Positions 23,811 through 35,907 are shown, counted from the stretch's first letter. The stretch: 64,000 nt of DNA from Phyllostachys edulis (GCA_036346405.1 CM070559.1:43217518-43281517); one strand, 5' to 3'. A program made the numbers and translations. The notes: generated by a model from the letters alone, not told the origin.

Positions 23811-24412
23811 CTCTCTTGCACCCTCTTGATCGACTTAATCAGGATGCTTTGTCTCGAGAGAAAGTTGGCACTAGAGAGCATGAGACTTGCTTTATTTCCT
23901 AAGGTATTACCTTTGTCAACCCATTTTCCAATTGATATTTTAATTGGTGGGAGCTGATAATCGATAGACTAGTAATTTCATGGAATTAATTCTCTGATAG
24001 CAAGTGATTGCATACAAATGTGACCATGCAAGGGATTTCTACTAAGGTAATTTTAATATAGTGTGAACTATTTTTGTGAAACTGAAATGCACACCCACGA
24101 TAAGTGTGAACTCCATCCACTAATTTTTGCATGCAAGTGTGAACTCCAGCCACTATTTTTTGCATGCAAGTGTGAACTCCATCCACTAGTTATTTTGCAT
24201 TAAAGTGTGAATATATACTGAGCACGTCAAATGTGCATATATACAAAAAGCCACGATCTTGCTGCCCTCCTATCTCTTCTCCCCCTTTCTACGCTACTAC
24301 CACCGTTTCTTATCTGCTACTCCTTTACGCTATCTGCTTGCCAACCATTTTCGCTATCCCTTCAGTATTCCATGGGCGGAGATGGCAGCATCGATTCGAT
24401 TGATCATACTCC

Positions 24413-25603
24413 ATGGATGACTATCTCCAAGAGCAAGAAATTATGGATGATTTAGGCGATGAACTAGTAGCTGAAATGCGATCCGTTGTTGATGTCATAC
24501 AAGGTGGAAGAACTTCGGTGTGGTCCTAGGCGATATGTGGATAGGCCTCGTGAACAAGCCAACCAGCAACTAATGGATGACTACTTCTCTCCTAATCCAA
24601 TCTACAATGAGACACACTTTCGTAGAAGATTTAGGATGAGGAGACCCCTCTTTCTGAAGATTGTTGAGGCCTTGAGTGGGTGGTGCAGTATTTCACCTTA
24701 CGTCCGGATGCTCAATCGTCACAGGTTCTCACCAATTCAAAAGTGTCTGATGGCGATCCGTCAATTAGCATATGGCGGCTCTGCGGAACCAGCATGATGA
24801 GTACACGAAGATGGGAGAAATCTTGGTGTGGAGTGCTTGAAAAAGTTTGTTCAGGTGTCAAAGAAGTGTATGGTGAAGAGTACTTGAGGCATACAAGACA
24901 AGATGTAGAACGATTGTTGGAGACCGATGGCGTCGTGGTTTTCTGGCATGATAGGGAGCATTGATGTATGCATTGGCATTGGGAAAAATGTCCCTATGCT
25001 TGGAAGGGACAATATACTCGTGGTGATCATGGTGTACCAACCATCATTCTAGAGGCCGTTGCTTCACATGACCGATGGATATGGCATGCTTTCTTTGGAG
25101 TGGCGGGATCCAACAATGACATCAATGTGCTGAATCAATCTGATTTGTTCGTCGATCAATTAAGAGGAGAAGCTCCCCAGGTGCAGTACTTTGTGAATGG
25201 GAGGCAATATAACAAACCTTATTTTCTTGCAGATGGCATATACCCAGATTGGGCTGTTTTTGTTAAGTCCATACGTGAACCGCAATCAGCTGAGCACAAG
25301 CTGTTTGCAGAACAACAAGAGGGGGCAAGAAAAGATGTTGAATGTGCATTTGGGATTTTGCAATCTCGTTTTTGCATTTTGCGTCGGCCGGCACGTCTAT
25401 ATGAACAAGGGGACCTTGAGAATGTCATGTTAGCTTGTATAATCCTTCACAACATGATAATTGAGGATGAGAAGGATATAGAGGATGTTCCTTTTGACTT
25501 GAACGAGGAAGCAACCACATCGACTGTTCAAGCACCTACAATCTCTCAAGCACATGACCCAGTTATGGAAGAAGTACTACAAAGAAATACCGATATTAAG
25601 TGA
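24413..25603 (+). pseudogene. PIF/Harbinger DDE transposase, frameshifted pseudogene
   Basis: From the ATG at 24413 the reading is MDDYLQEQEIMDD..., then it shifts to a frame with FSPNPIYNETHFRRRFRMRR and CLMAIRQLAYGGSAEP, a standard N-terminus. The region 24790-24965 is broken by frame changes. The first catalytic Asp of the DDE_Tnp_4 fold (GSID) falls at about 24955, and a one-base loss just after it separates it from MHWHWEKCPYAWKGQ at 24968. The second Asp lies in GSNNDINVL and the Glu in KDVECAFGILQ, in one open frame to 25603. All three acidic residues are still encoded, but not in one frame. The enzyme is therefore dead, while the 3' half is well preserved. Confidence 0.85.
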
Positions 25604-26368
25604 TCGTGAAGCTCACAAGCAATTGCAATCTGATTTGATAGATCACATTTGGCAAAAGTTTGGGAATCGATCTAATTAGGTAGAAAAATATATATTTATG
25701 TATAATTGTGCATAGCTGCCATATATATTTGTGTTTTGCAAATTGACTATCAACAACCCATAATATATTTCTTGTTTACTACTATATTTCTTGCTTATTG
25801 ACTTACTCATCTATAACTTTTGACTGCAAAAGTGTGGAAGGGAGTTGCAAGTGGACATGGGAGTTCATGTGGAGGAGAAGCGGTGATGGTCACCTAAATA
25901 TTACTATGTTCGGTTCCAACTGAAATGATATATCGGCGTTGCTACCTACTAGTGAGTATTGTCTTAAGTTACATTAATTTCTGCTGTTAGCTTTGCTGGA
26001 CACTCTTTTCTTCTACCATCCGTATTCTATCAGTGCTAATTTCTATGTTCAAAGCGGCAGAACCTAACAAAGTGAAACTGATCGATGAATTATTTCCTTG
26101 CATGCAAGTGTGAAATCAAGTGTTCGGTGATCCATTTTCAAATACAGTGCATTAAGAAAGACTACATGTGATGTTTGCCTGGCCGATCCTTGTTTATTTG
26201 TGTTGCATACAAGTGTTTATTAAATGTCTATCTCTATAGAAACTATTTGTACAAATATGCATTGAGACAAATAGTTTCTACTGGTAGAGTCTTGAAACTA
26301 TGGAAACCGTGATAGAGTCTAGCATTGGGAGTGCTCTTAGTCATAACCTTTTCTCTGCTACCTCCATC

Positions 26369-26913
26369 TAGGGGTGGAAATTGGTAAAGGATAATCCGTT
26401 TTATCCGATATTCGTATCCGGGAAAACGCAAATGTGGTAAGTAAAATCCGCATTCGAATAGTATTCATATCCGTATTCGGTGTTATTCGTATCCGTATTC
26501 GGTGTTATTCGTATCCGGAAAAAAATGGATAGTATTCGTATCCGTATTCGGTGTTATTCGTATCCGGGAAAAAAACCGGATAGTATCCGGAAAAACAAAT
26601 ACTATCCGGGAAAAACGAATACGAATACTATCTGTTTTTGTCCCAGATACGAATACGAATACTATTTGTTCTACCGAGATTTGTCGCAAAAGTTGTAGGA
26701 TATTCGCATTCGACCGAATTGAGTACATATTCGATTCGAATTCGTATTCGTTACGACATTCGATTCGTATTCGTATTCGAGAATATTCGAATTCGTATTC
26801 GTATTCGTTTTAAAAATAGAGATTCGTATTCGTATCCGTATTCGTTTTAAAAATAGGGATTCGTATTCGTATTCGGGACTATTCGATTCGTATTCGATCC
26901 GTTTCCACCCCTA
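26369..26913. mobile_element. hAT-type MITE built from ATTCGT-like hexamer repeats
   Basis: A perfect 8-bp duplication CCTCCATC (26361-26368 and 26914-26921) encloses 545 bp. The ends are TAGGGGTGGAAA and, inverted, TTTCCACCCCTA. The interior is nearly all variants of ATTCGTATCCG and ATTCGTATTCG, mostly on the plus strand, with a short reverse block near 26600-26665. The 8-bp target and TAGGGGTGG terminus fit the hAT superfamily. There is no coding capacity; the six-frame Ile/Arg/Ser-rich frames are repeat artefacts. Confidence 0.85.
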
Positions 26914-26921
26914 CCTCCATC

Positions 26922-28182
26922 CCCATGATCACAAGCTCCCCATGAATTACTAACGTAGACTGGCAAAAGTAGCCACGCACGCGCGGTAATATTCAACTGC
27001 GCGGACGTGCTAATTGGCCGGCCGGCGTCAGCAAACCGGGACTATCAATAGATTAATTTGATTAGTAGATTATCATATTCATGGACAAGACAGACGCAGA
27101 AATGCTGAGTTGATGGCATATTCAACTTGGCTATGCCAGATACGCATCTTTGTCCCCTGTTTTAAAGAAAAAGGGCAAAACAAGAGAAAGATACAAGCAT
27201 CGTCCTAGAACATATCCAAATATTTTCTACTCGTGATCAATTCCTACTGTTTTTTAAACTTCATAGTACATATTTGACTTCTCTATGATCACATTTTCTG
27301 AGTGGCACCTACTTCATTAGATACTACAAACCCTCGCGCGCCTTGACGTGCGCAGCACTGAACAAAAGCGATTTTGGTCACGACAGAAAAAGAGTTGTAT
27401 AAAAAGATTTGTTTTATGTATCATACGGTAGATACACATATTGTTTTTTACGAAGAACTATTTTAATTATGTATATGTTAGTTATACGAAGGTAAACCAG
27501 AGATAAGCGACATTTGCTTCAGAATTTCTATGTATGGATTACTGAAGAGGGAAAAATATTTGTAAGCAGTAATTAGAAGACGAATATATGTATGTAAGCT
27601 ATAAGACATACATGGAACCGTGATTATACAAATTGCTATGTATAACATATATGTACTATTCTGCAGATATAGGAGACGAATATTAGAGATGTATATATGC
27701 ATTAGAGTTATTACATATAGAAATCGATAATGCAATGCTATAAGGTACTATATAAGGCAGGTCGGTAGTTTAATAAAATATCTGGATGAAATAATAGATA
27801 TCTTGTGCTATCCTTGAAATGGAGGTCTTAGCATATTGTAGACCGTATCATGTAAGAATAAGGATGCAAAACTTATGCTGGCAATACTTGACAACACTAA
27901 TAAAGTGGCATACCACTATTCATTTCTAACATTCTTGAACTCATCTAAAAAAAGGAACTTCAATGTTGAAACTTCAACAGTAGGACTCTTAAGTAGCGGA
28001 CTCAATTGATTCGCTAACTTCATGGTGATCACTTGTGCGTCGGTTGGAAAGTGGGGTTCTCAAAGGCTTGATCCCCTTTGTGGTAGGACATACACAAGCC
28101 CGAATCGGTTGAGGTCTTTAAGCGATGAAAATCAGTGCTATCAATGTTGAATTTGAGATACATTCCTCGAAATAATTCATGC
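26922..28182. other. AT-rich intergenic DNA without recognised genes
   Basis: Both strands were read. There is no exon with a recognisable motif and no transposon end. The stretch 27390-27760 is strongly AT-rich. Confidence 0.4.
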
Positions 28183-28187
28183 CCACT

Positions 28188-29978
28188 TGTAGGACCGGAA
28201 AGGCGACTAGAGGGGGGGTGAATAGGAGCACGAACACTTTTTCACCTTAATTGAATTCAATACTAATTTCACTCCAATAGCTATAAAAGCTATGAAGATC
28301 AATAATTAAGCACAGTGGAAGACTTGTATCGAATCCAATCAAAACCCCGACGCAAAACACCCAAAATTACCAAAAACCCAAATCTCAAAGTGTTGGGCGG
28401 TCTGACCTCTCAAATTGGCGGTCTGACTCCTTTGCCTAGCGGTCAGACCGCTGATTTTGGCGGTCAGACCGCCCCTGACGATGAACAGGAAAATCAGCAC
28501 AATCAGCCTGAAAACCCGAAACGAAAATCGGTCTAACTTTTGATCCATAAGGCCAAACTTGACCAAATTTGGAACACGCCTTCCTAAGGATATTAGGAAC
28601 CTATTCCAAGTGGAGATTGAGTAGATCCATGTCAAAGTTTTGACCTTTTTCTGTTTTACCGAAGGAGGGTTCAAAACCGGGCAAAAACCAAAAACTTGAT
28701 CCAAATCTTACTCGTGGAGGATTGATGATCTAGATGATCCTAGATGTATTCCCATACATCATAGCAAGGTAAAAGAGGGCACGAAACAAACCAAAAACCA
28801 TAGGATCAAGGAAGCACCCAAAATCATCAAAAGAGAGGAAAGCACAAGAAGACTCATCTTTGAACAATCACCCTTAGATTGATTCACGATTTGATCTTTG
28901 ATTCTGACCACTCTCTCAAGGAGGGCAAAGCTCAATCCATGAGCACTCAACTCAACACATCTCCCTTGAACCCTAAGCCTCTTCTCTTTCTCCTAAGCCC
29001 TAAGACAAACTAGGGTTTACCATGAAGTGCTTCAAGTGGCTACATAACAGCCCCCTCTCTATTTATATGAGGCCTAGAGTTTCTAGAAGACTTAACCCTA
29101 ATGAGCTCCCGTTAAGGCCCAATACAAACGGGTCACACACGCACGCATCTCAAAGCGTCGTCTTCACTTTTCTTGACCTAATCCACTTCTTGGCCTTGAA
29201 ACTGCTTGCGCGAGGTTGGCATTAGGTCACCAAAAGCGTATTGGTGAAATTACCAAAATACCCTTCTCGATCTTTCGAGACCGAGTCCAAAGCTGCATGA
29301 AACACATCCATGCCATGCGTGTGGGATTGATCCAGTGACTCTCAGCGATGTCGGCAAGTCTCTCCCATCCGGTTCCCACCGGACCACCTTGGCATTTGCA
29401 CCGACCCACGAGCAGTCCAACGATCGCCGAACCGCCGTTCGGTCACCTTCATCCATTCTGCGCCATGCTTGAGTCACTTGACCTCACCCGCATCCATGAT
29501 GGTTCGGACCTCGGCTCTCCAAGCTTAGTCCCAATCCTCCTCGCCGTTGACCGTCGTTGACCTCCAAGCCACAGGCTGACAATAGACAAGCAAACACGAA
29601 TCAGGAACAAGTTCTTCACAACTTGACCCACGTTAGCCAAAACATGCAATATGCAACACATATGCAATATCAAACAAGGATATGACCTATCCCAAAATCA
29701 ATCCATAACTAATATCATCATTACGCACAAAACCGATCGATCATTACGGCGGTCGGATATACAGGGATGAACGATTTCCACTTAAGTCACGGCGGTCGAT
29801 CGCGGATTGGCGGCTCGATCAGATATACTGACGATCGACCGCCACCACGAAACCGGTCGACCGCCGAGACTGACAGATTCATAACTTTGTGGCAAACGCT
29901 TGAAACTTCAAACCAAAAGCAACATTGCCAATTGTTTCATCATCCTAAGATCATGGGCATATCCCCATGATATCCACA
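28188..29978 (-). mobile_element. solo LTR with 5-bp target duplication CCACT
   Basis: CCACT at 28183-28187 and 29979-29983 flanks 1,791 bp that begins TGTAGGACC and ends ATATCCACA, giving TG...CA borders with a short inverted terminus. No internal domain or second LTR lies beside it, so it is a solo LTR left by LTR-LTR recombination. The minus orientation is inferred from the start TGTGGATATCATGGGG. A run of CGGTCTGACC/GGTCAGACCG motifs lies at 28398-28471, and a GGGGGGGTGAATAG stretch near the other end. The lineage is not assigned. Confidence 0.82.
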
Positions 29979-30171
29979 CCACTTCAGCTAAATGCCTTCA
30001 GACTTTCAGTCGGTCCATATTACTCTGGAACCACAGTACAAAGATAAAGATCGACTAAAAGGGTAGAAAAGAATAGGACACACAAATTCATGTACTATTT
30101 AAAAAGAAGCTCTAGATTGCAGCAATAAATGGAACCATATAAAAAGGTGGAAATGTCAAGTGTATTTTACC

Positions 30172-30323
30172 TTTCTTAGGGTCTTTGTGTCTTTGAAAGC
30201 GATCTTTGGTTCTTTCCAACTATACAATGTTTTAATCTCATCCCAACTATCTAATTTCCAAATATCCTTGTTGGTGATGGGCCTTTTATATTCTTATCGG
30301 TGATGGGCCTTTTATATCCTTGT
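30172..30323 (-). other. exon-like segment with an adjacent tandem duplication
   Basis: The minus strand reads KDIWKLDSWDEIKTLYS and then KEPKIAFKDTKTLRK before a GTAAAA donor-like site near 30172. I do not recognise it. It may belong with the TEX2-like fragment further right. Just beyond it, GGTGATGGGCCTTTTATAT is repeated at 30274-30323. Confidence 0.25.
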
Positions 30324-30453
30324 TGCATTAGAGAGTCATCCATGAAAATAATATGGCTAGCAAAGTAAAGAGACAACAAAATTTATATCAATATATGTAT
30401 ATGTATTTTTCCTATTGTATAAGGGGTTTCTTACATATATGCCACCTTGTACT

Positions 30454-30455
<2 letters not shown>

Positions 30456-30512
<57 letters not shown>
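30456..30512. repeat. (AT)n microsatellite
   Basis: An uninterrupted run of about 28 TA dinucleotides. It is a likely length-polymorphic marker. Confidence 0.95.
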
Positions 30513-30514
<2 letters not shown>

Positions 30515-30876
30515 TATAATGAATACAAGCGCTATTCATAACACTAGCAGCCTTAAAACAGCTTAATGAAAAGCACAGAAAGTTGCTTGACAAGCACTTC
30601 TAACTTCTAAAGTAGATTTCGTTCTTGTAGGAGTTTCTTCAAGAAACAAAATTTATGTACTTAAACTGTTAGCTGATTGCAACATGTATAAATACATGAC
30701 CTATCTTGAAATCAAAGCATTCGATGTTATTAACCAAATGTCCTTCTGAAATCTATTTGATGCTTTACAGTGCATGCTCAAATTTGACTAACTATTATAG
30801 GTACACCTGGAAAGAGATAAATGTTGATTTATTGTTGATGGTAATTATTTTGGTTTGTACAGAGTACCGACCACTA

Positions 30877-31117
30877 ACATGAGGGCATACTTGACGCAGA
30901 AATAGTGAAGACTGTGCAATTCAGAAGCTCAATGGTTGTGTGGGAGCCATCAGGACCAGACAAACTAAGTGAGTGCCCCTTGATTTTAGCCAACTTCCTA
31001 GTAGGAAAAACCTCCACAATATTCTTTCTATCCTTCATCTCTTTGGGACATCCAATTGATAAGCGCTCATTACTAACTTTTGGTATCTTTTCTGGCTCTA
31101 GTATCCATAGAAAGCCC
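30877..31117 (-). pseudogene. exon fragment, tentatively TEX2/SMP-domain protein
   Basis: An acceptor TTTACAG is followed by an open exon of about 80 codons beginning GFLWILEPEKIPKVS and containing NIVEVFPTRKLAKIKGHSL, GPDGSHTTIELLNCTV and SASSMPS. From memory of the family, this resembles the PH-like segment before the SMP lipid-transfer domain in plant TEX2-type proteins. I cannot confirm that without a search. The expected donor after the last Ser reads CATGTTAG rather than CAGGTTAG, so splicing would be impaired. No neighbouring exon of the same gene is certain. It lies on the same strand as the transporter and armadillo fragments to its right. Confidence 0.42.
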
Positions 31118-32205
31118 TGTAAACATATGGCAGCGATGTAAATAGGCTTGCTCATTAGCAAATAAAACATTTAGAATCTAAATGAAATGCAATTGCAAAT
31201 CCAGATGCCAAAGCAATTTGATGAGCGATATTTCAAAGTTATTTAAGCCCTTCATCCACGGTATTGCTCATCAAATGCAATCTGTATATATTCTTTGAAC
31301 CATCTAATTGATTTTCTAAGTTGGATAGTGCATATTCATACATACAATCCATGTACGAACACAAAGACCAAGGAACATCGTGATGTAAAACATAGTTCTG
31401 AGCAAGATGTTATGCTAGTGGAAGATAAATTCTTTTTTTTTTTTTCTGAGTAAGGTTGATCTGTATGTATCTTGGCCATGATGAGCTTTTATCAATTCTG
31501 ATAATCAAAGGCAAAGCATGCTTATACATGTTATCTACTTGTACATTACTTGAAATAATAAGTAAAGGACTTCTGAACTCTATTACATGTCCATATCCCA
31601 TACTTCTGATTAAGATGAGTGATGCAAGCATCTTGTTGTCCCCATACAAGAGCCATGCAATTATGTACACTTCAATTGAATTTGTAAGTTATCAAGTGCA
31701 TACTATTTTTAAAAAATTGTTCAAAAAAATTGATCGGATGGTGTGGACCACCTCATGATCAGACTGTAACCATATTATGCTTGTAAGTTATCAAGTGCAT
31801 ACTATTTTTTTAAAAAGTTTTTCAAAAAAATTGATGAAAGAATCCCTCCAGATAATCTTAATACACTAATCAAATCTGATGAAAATAAATGTTTGCACCA
31901 AATGTGGACAAATAAAGCTACCATACATCAACTAAAGCAAAAAGGAAGAGTTACATGTACCTAGAGCATATTTCCCACAACTGGCTATAGCAAAGAATTA
32001 TTTGAATGCTTGAGGAGACTATCAAGGACCCCTGTATGGCTCCTATTGTCTATAGAGATCTCCGCAAATAGACCATAGGAGAAAATTCACGGGAAATCAC
32101 ATGAAAATCTGGAGTAGAACAATGGCTCCAATGATACTTCCCTATTCGATTTGTTGTGATTTTTTTTCAAGATACAACAATGTAGGAAGATCACTACATA
32201 CTCAC

Positions 32206-32382
32206 AGTATAGCCATCAGCTATTTGTGCGAGGGAGGGGTCACAGATTATGGATAGGATTGGTACGACAAATGCATATGAGTCGCCAATGATGGTAGGAA
32301 GGCGAGCGCCAAATAGCATCTGGAGCAGTGTCTTAATCCCAGTCACAAATAGCAGTGTTTGAACCACTCTAGCCTTGTCATG
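32206..32382 (-). pseudogene. nucleobase-ascorbate transporter (NAT) exon fragment
   Basis: The NAT family moves purines, uracil or ascorbate across membranes. A 59-codon exon with plausible GT-AG borders (donor at 32205-32204) encodes DKARVVQTLLFVTGIKTLLQ, then LFGARLPTIIGDSYAFVVP and ILSIICDP. This matches the early transmembrane part of plant NATs, including the (L)FGxRLP motif and the GxSYAF block where Asp replaces Gly. No other NAT exon is visible in the surrounding 2 kb, so it is an isolated fragment, either captured or a relic. The exon itself has no stop. Confidence 0.72.
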
Positions 32383-32944
32383 CTTTGGTTACAAAACAAA
32401 CAACATTTTGGCAGCCAAAATAGATTCTAGCACTGAACCATTAATCAAATGACTTGAAACAAGAAATGCCACATCTTTTAGCTATCTTCTATAACATTTG
32501 AGAATTGAGATGCTAGAAGAGGAAAAAAAGTGACAACAAGTTTTTCTCTCATGCAATGGATTTGTGGTTAATCTATTTTCAGATTCAGAAGATTGAATTC
32601 TAACAACTGAATTAGTGATTCAACTAAATAAATAAATAAATAAATAAGGAGGAAATCCTCACATCATTTCCACCCATAAGAGCATGAGCATCTCTAAGCC
32701 ATTATGAAACACTGCACATCTCCATGCCTACAGATCTTTCTATCCACATCTCCTGATTACTAAAAAAGATTATCATTAATTTGTAAAAAAAAAGTAAGTA
32801 TAAGCACATATGTCAACTAAGTCACTGAGTACACTAATTTTTAAGCACTAATATTCAGACTTAGCTTTAACAAATAGCCAAGGGCTGACGTTGGCAAGAG
32901 ACCATTTCCCTTGTATGTGCTTAGCAAGCTTTGAATGAAACATT

Positions 32945-34512
32945 TGTAGGGTCACGGGTAGGCTACGATAGCCACAAACAAAATTTTCTCCCACGCAAAC
33001 CAGGAAGCCATGCAAGTAGATGATCATAGATCGTTACCACGAGCCTTGTGAGCAATGCGGAAGAAGGGTTGGAGCGGCTGGTCCAGCGAAGAGCGTCGAT
33101 GTAGTGGTCGTGGTCGATCGTCAACGTCCGACAAGTCGATCACGATTAGTCGCGATCGATCGTCTCCTCCAACAACGTCTGCGGTTCCTTGTGAAGATCG
33201 CGGATCGTCCTCAAGCGCAACAATCGTAGTAAGCGCCTCTCACGGTATCCACCGTCGAGGAAGGAACAACCGAACGGCGGTGTGCGGCCTGAAATCGCGC
33301 GGTGGAGCTCTCAAGAAGATGGCGGCTAGGGTTTTGGTGGTGTTTCACGCATGCCTCCCATGACCTCATGCACCTCCTTATATAGTGCTCGTGGCGGATC
33401 CTATCCAAACACGTTCTGAATCGTATTCGTCTTGGTTTGTTCAACCCGTTAAGTGTGTGACCACAGCAGGTTCATGTGTAGTTCGGTTGTGAGTCGGAAA
33501 CCGTTTTCAACCACAAGTCGTAGCGGCTCCTAGCGAGCATATCGATTCGAATACACACAAATTATATCGGACGAACCTTAATGCAATATGATCTCGACCA
33601 GGTCTTCATCACTTACGACCAGGTCCTATCTATATACGAACAGTTCGTATGTGGTCACGACCAGTTCGTAACTCCTTACGACCAGGTTACGACCACTCTG
33701 TGATTACGTTCGACCAGTCTACGACTAGCTCGTATTTGCATACGACGATCATGGCTGATTCGACTCGGCGACCTACTCGTGTATACTCCCTTTGCCTCAC
33801 GATGTCGGTTGAACTCCGGTGAGATGTTGTGTCATCCATGGGTATTCAATACTTTCTCGATCGAGTGTCGAGATAACTTTACGTGGTCGAACACTTCGAC
33901 TACTAGTGGCATGGCCATGCACTTTCTTTATCCGATCTGCGAGGGCCCGAGACATCTCTCTGTTATGTTAGGAGGGCAAATCCATATCCGACTAGTCACA
34001 TTCCTCTGCATGTTTCATAGCATACCCAAAGCCACCTTTATAACTACCCGATTCACGGTGTAGCGTTTGGCAACCCCTAAGAGTGCTCTTACACATGTAG
34101 GAAACCATCTGATCTCAAGTCTAAGGATTATACATCATCATTGCTTGAGACCAACTAATGACACATAGATTCATAACAATCTCAATAGTGCCTCAAGGTG
34201 GGTCTTATCCAACATCATGTTCTCTAACATGTGTCCATATTATTGGTTTGATATCTCCATATCTATGACTCGTGAAACATAGTCATCAACCAATACATAT
34301 GCTAGTCTATTCATATGTGTCCTCATATGTTTACGACCGAGGATCTGTAAGAATAATTATCGCGAGAAATATAGAGTTTCACAACCAAGTCACATACTTG
34401 ATAATAAATATTAACAATATTATTCTAGGAACAAGATAACACATTATCCAATGTCATGAACATAATGAAATATAATCATCTCTATGATTGCCTCTAGGGC
34501 ATATTTCCAACA
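32945..34512 (-). mobile_element. solo LTR of a BARE/Angela-like Ty1/copia element, TSD ACATT
   Basis: ACATT at 32940-32944 and 34513-34517 flanks 1,568 bp. Read on the minus strand, it starts TGTTGGAAATATGCCCTAG, the signature start of the Angela/BARE/RIRE1 group, and ends in CCTACA. No internal region is present. Clustered motifs of the form TACGACCAGGT and ACGACCAGTTCG occur at 33590-33740. It is inserted in what seems to be intron DNA of the armadillo-protein fragment. Confidence 0.88.
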
Positions 34513-34671
34513 ACATTTGTTGTTTTATACTCACAGCTTTTTCAGTAGTAGCATAAATTAATTACTTCACATTCTCCTCTTTGACCTCTAGCATAAGTAA
34601 CTCGTAGTACTACATTATTACAAAAAAAAAACCTAACCTAACCTAATCAGCTTCTCAAATACCATATGTCA

Positions 34672-35907
34672 AGGGCCCTGCAGCTGCCCTCTGCACCCTC
34701 AGATCCTGCGATTCTAGCAATTCAACAAGAGGTGGAATTCCACCTTCTATTCTGCAGTAAATCAAAACCATCAGCAAGCACAGAAAAACTCCCAAGGAAA
34801 AGGAGCATTAAACAATCAGCAAAGTATAGAATAAAACCTAATGCAACTTTTGATGTTGCTATTTCCATGAGCAAGACTGGCAATTGTGTCAGCTACTCTC
34901 CTGATTACATTGTTAACTGCCCTCAAATCTGTACAATCTTTATGCCTTTTTAGGAGATTCACCAGCAGAGGCAGGGCACCGGCATCAACAATAAGTTGTT
35001 GATGTTCAGGCTGTTATACCAACACACAAAGTAATAAATTATTTAATTTCTCAAGGCAACCTAGCTAAACACATAATAATGAAGCAGTCATGGTCAAAAA
35101 CATTAATATTGATGGATTGCTTAAAGGGAACTATGGAAGATTGAAGTATGCTCTGCCTAAAAACTTGAAATAAAGTTCCAAGTTTTTTTTATGAAAGGCA
35201 TGATAGGTTACAGCTTTTCAGGAGATAGAGACATATGAGGGAGAAGGGGAGAGGATGTTGTTAAATTTTGCTAAGGAAATGGTATATTTGATATAGACGT
35301 CGCACATAAAATTTAGAACAAAACAATAAACCAAGCAATTGCAATGGGATGGAAGCAAAAGCTCAACTACAGCGCAAACAGGGAATTAATCAAAGTAACC
35401 TTCTGGCTAGGAGGCCGAGGCGAAGGCGCCCTTCTCGACCTCATGCTCAAGCGGCCATGGTCTGCTTCTTTGCTCTTGCGCAGCCACCACAGCCAGCGAG
35501 GGCTCCTTGGGTGACACACCAGCCGACACGGCCCGCCCTCTCGATCATGTTAACACATCCTCTGCGTAGAAAGCAACAACCAGATCCGCCTTACCCACGG
35601 CGCCATAGAGGGTACAAAAAAGCACGGATCGGTGCGGTGGGCGTGGGGTTGGGTGGGGGAGGTTACCTTTTTTGGCGAGCTCGGCGAGGACGTGGATGGC
35701 GCACTTGGCAGCGGTGCAGTGGGTGTGGCACCACAAGAAGCAGTGGTGTAGGGCATCGACTTGTGTGCGGATCTCACGAGAGAGCACCGTCTGGGAGTGG
35801 TGGTAGTAGATCTTGGGCCCGGTGGAGCCGTCCTCCTCCTCCTCGTCGTTGTCGGTGTAGGCGCAATCGAGCGACGACGGGGCGGAGGCGGCGGCCTCTT
35901 TGTCCAA
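34672..35907 (-). pseudogene. ARIA/ABAP1-like armadillo-repeat BTB protein, 5' fragment with introns
   Basis: ARIA-type proteins carry armadillo repeats and a BTB domain and act with ABA-related transcription factors. Exon 1 (35907-35667) starts MDKEAAASAPSSLD, has an acidic stretch, then LSREIRTQVDALHHCFLW and AAKCAIHVLAELAK, ending at an AAG/GTAACC donor. Exon 2 (35010 to about 34845) encodes PEHQQLIVDAGALPLLVNLL and RAVNNVIRRVADTIA. Exon 3 (34751-34672) encodes IEGGIPPLVELLESQD and VQRAAAG, then loses the family sequence. Exon borders are still good and frames join in phase. The remaining armadillo repeats and the BTB domain are missing, and an expected exon between 1 and 2 is not seen. 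It is therefore a truncated, intron-bearing copy. Confidence 0.75.

Larger units (their letters stand above)
21600..26336 (+). mobile_element. PIF/Harbinger transposon with TTA target-site duplications
   Basis: TTA at 21597-21599 and 26337-26339 flanks a 4,737-bp unit with terminal inverted repeats GGGCACTCCCAATGC at the left and, reading inwards from the right, GAGCACTCCCAATGC. It carries the two genes typical of the superfamily, in the same direction: a Myb-like DNA-binding protein (22143-23810) and a DDE transposase (24413-25603, broken). Non-coding parts contain repeats of a GCATGCAAGTGTGAACTCC unit (24100-24190), and a related set near 22540-22700. The Myb-like gene looks open, but the transposase is not. 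Confidence 0.88.

Noticed and set aside
26480..26850. Ile/Arg/Ser/Tyr-rich frames
   Set aside because: These are translations of the ATTCGT repeat inside the hAT MITE.
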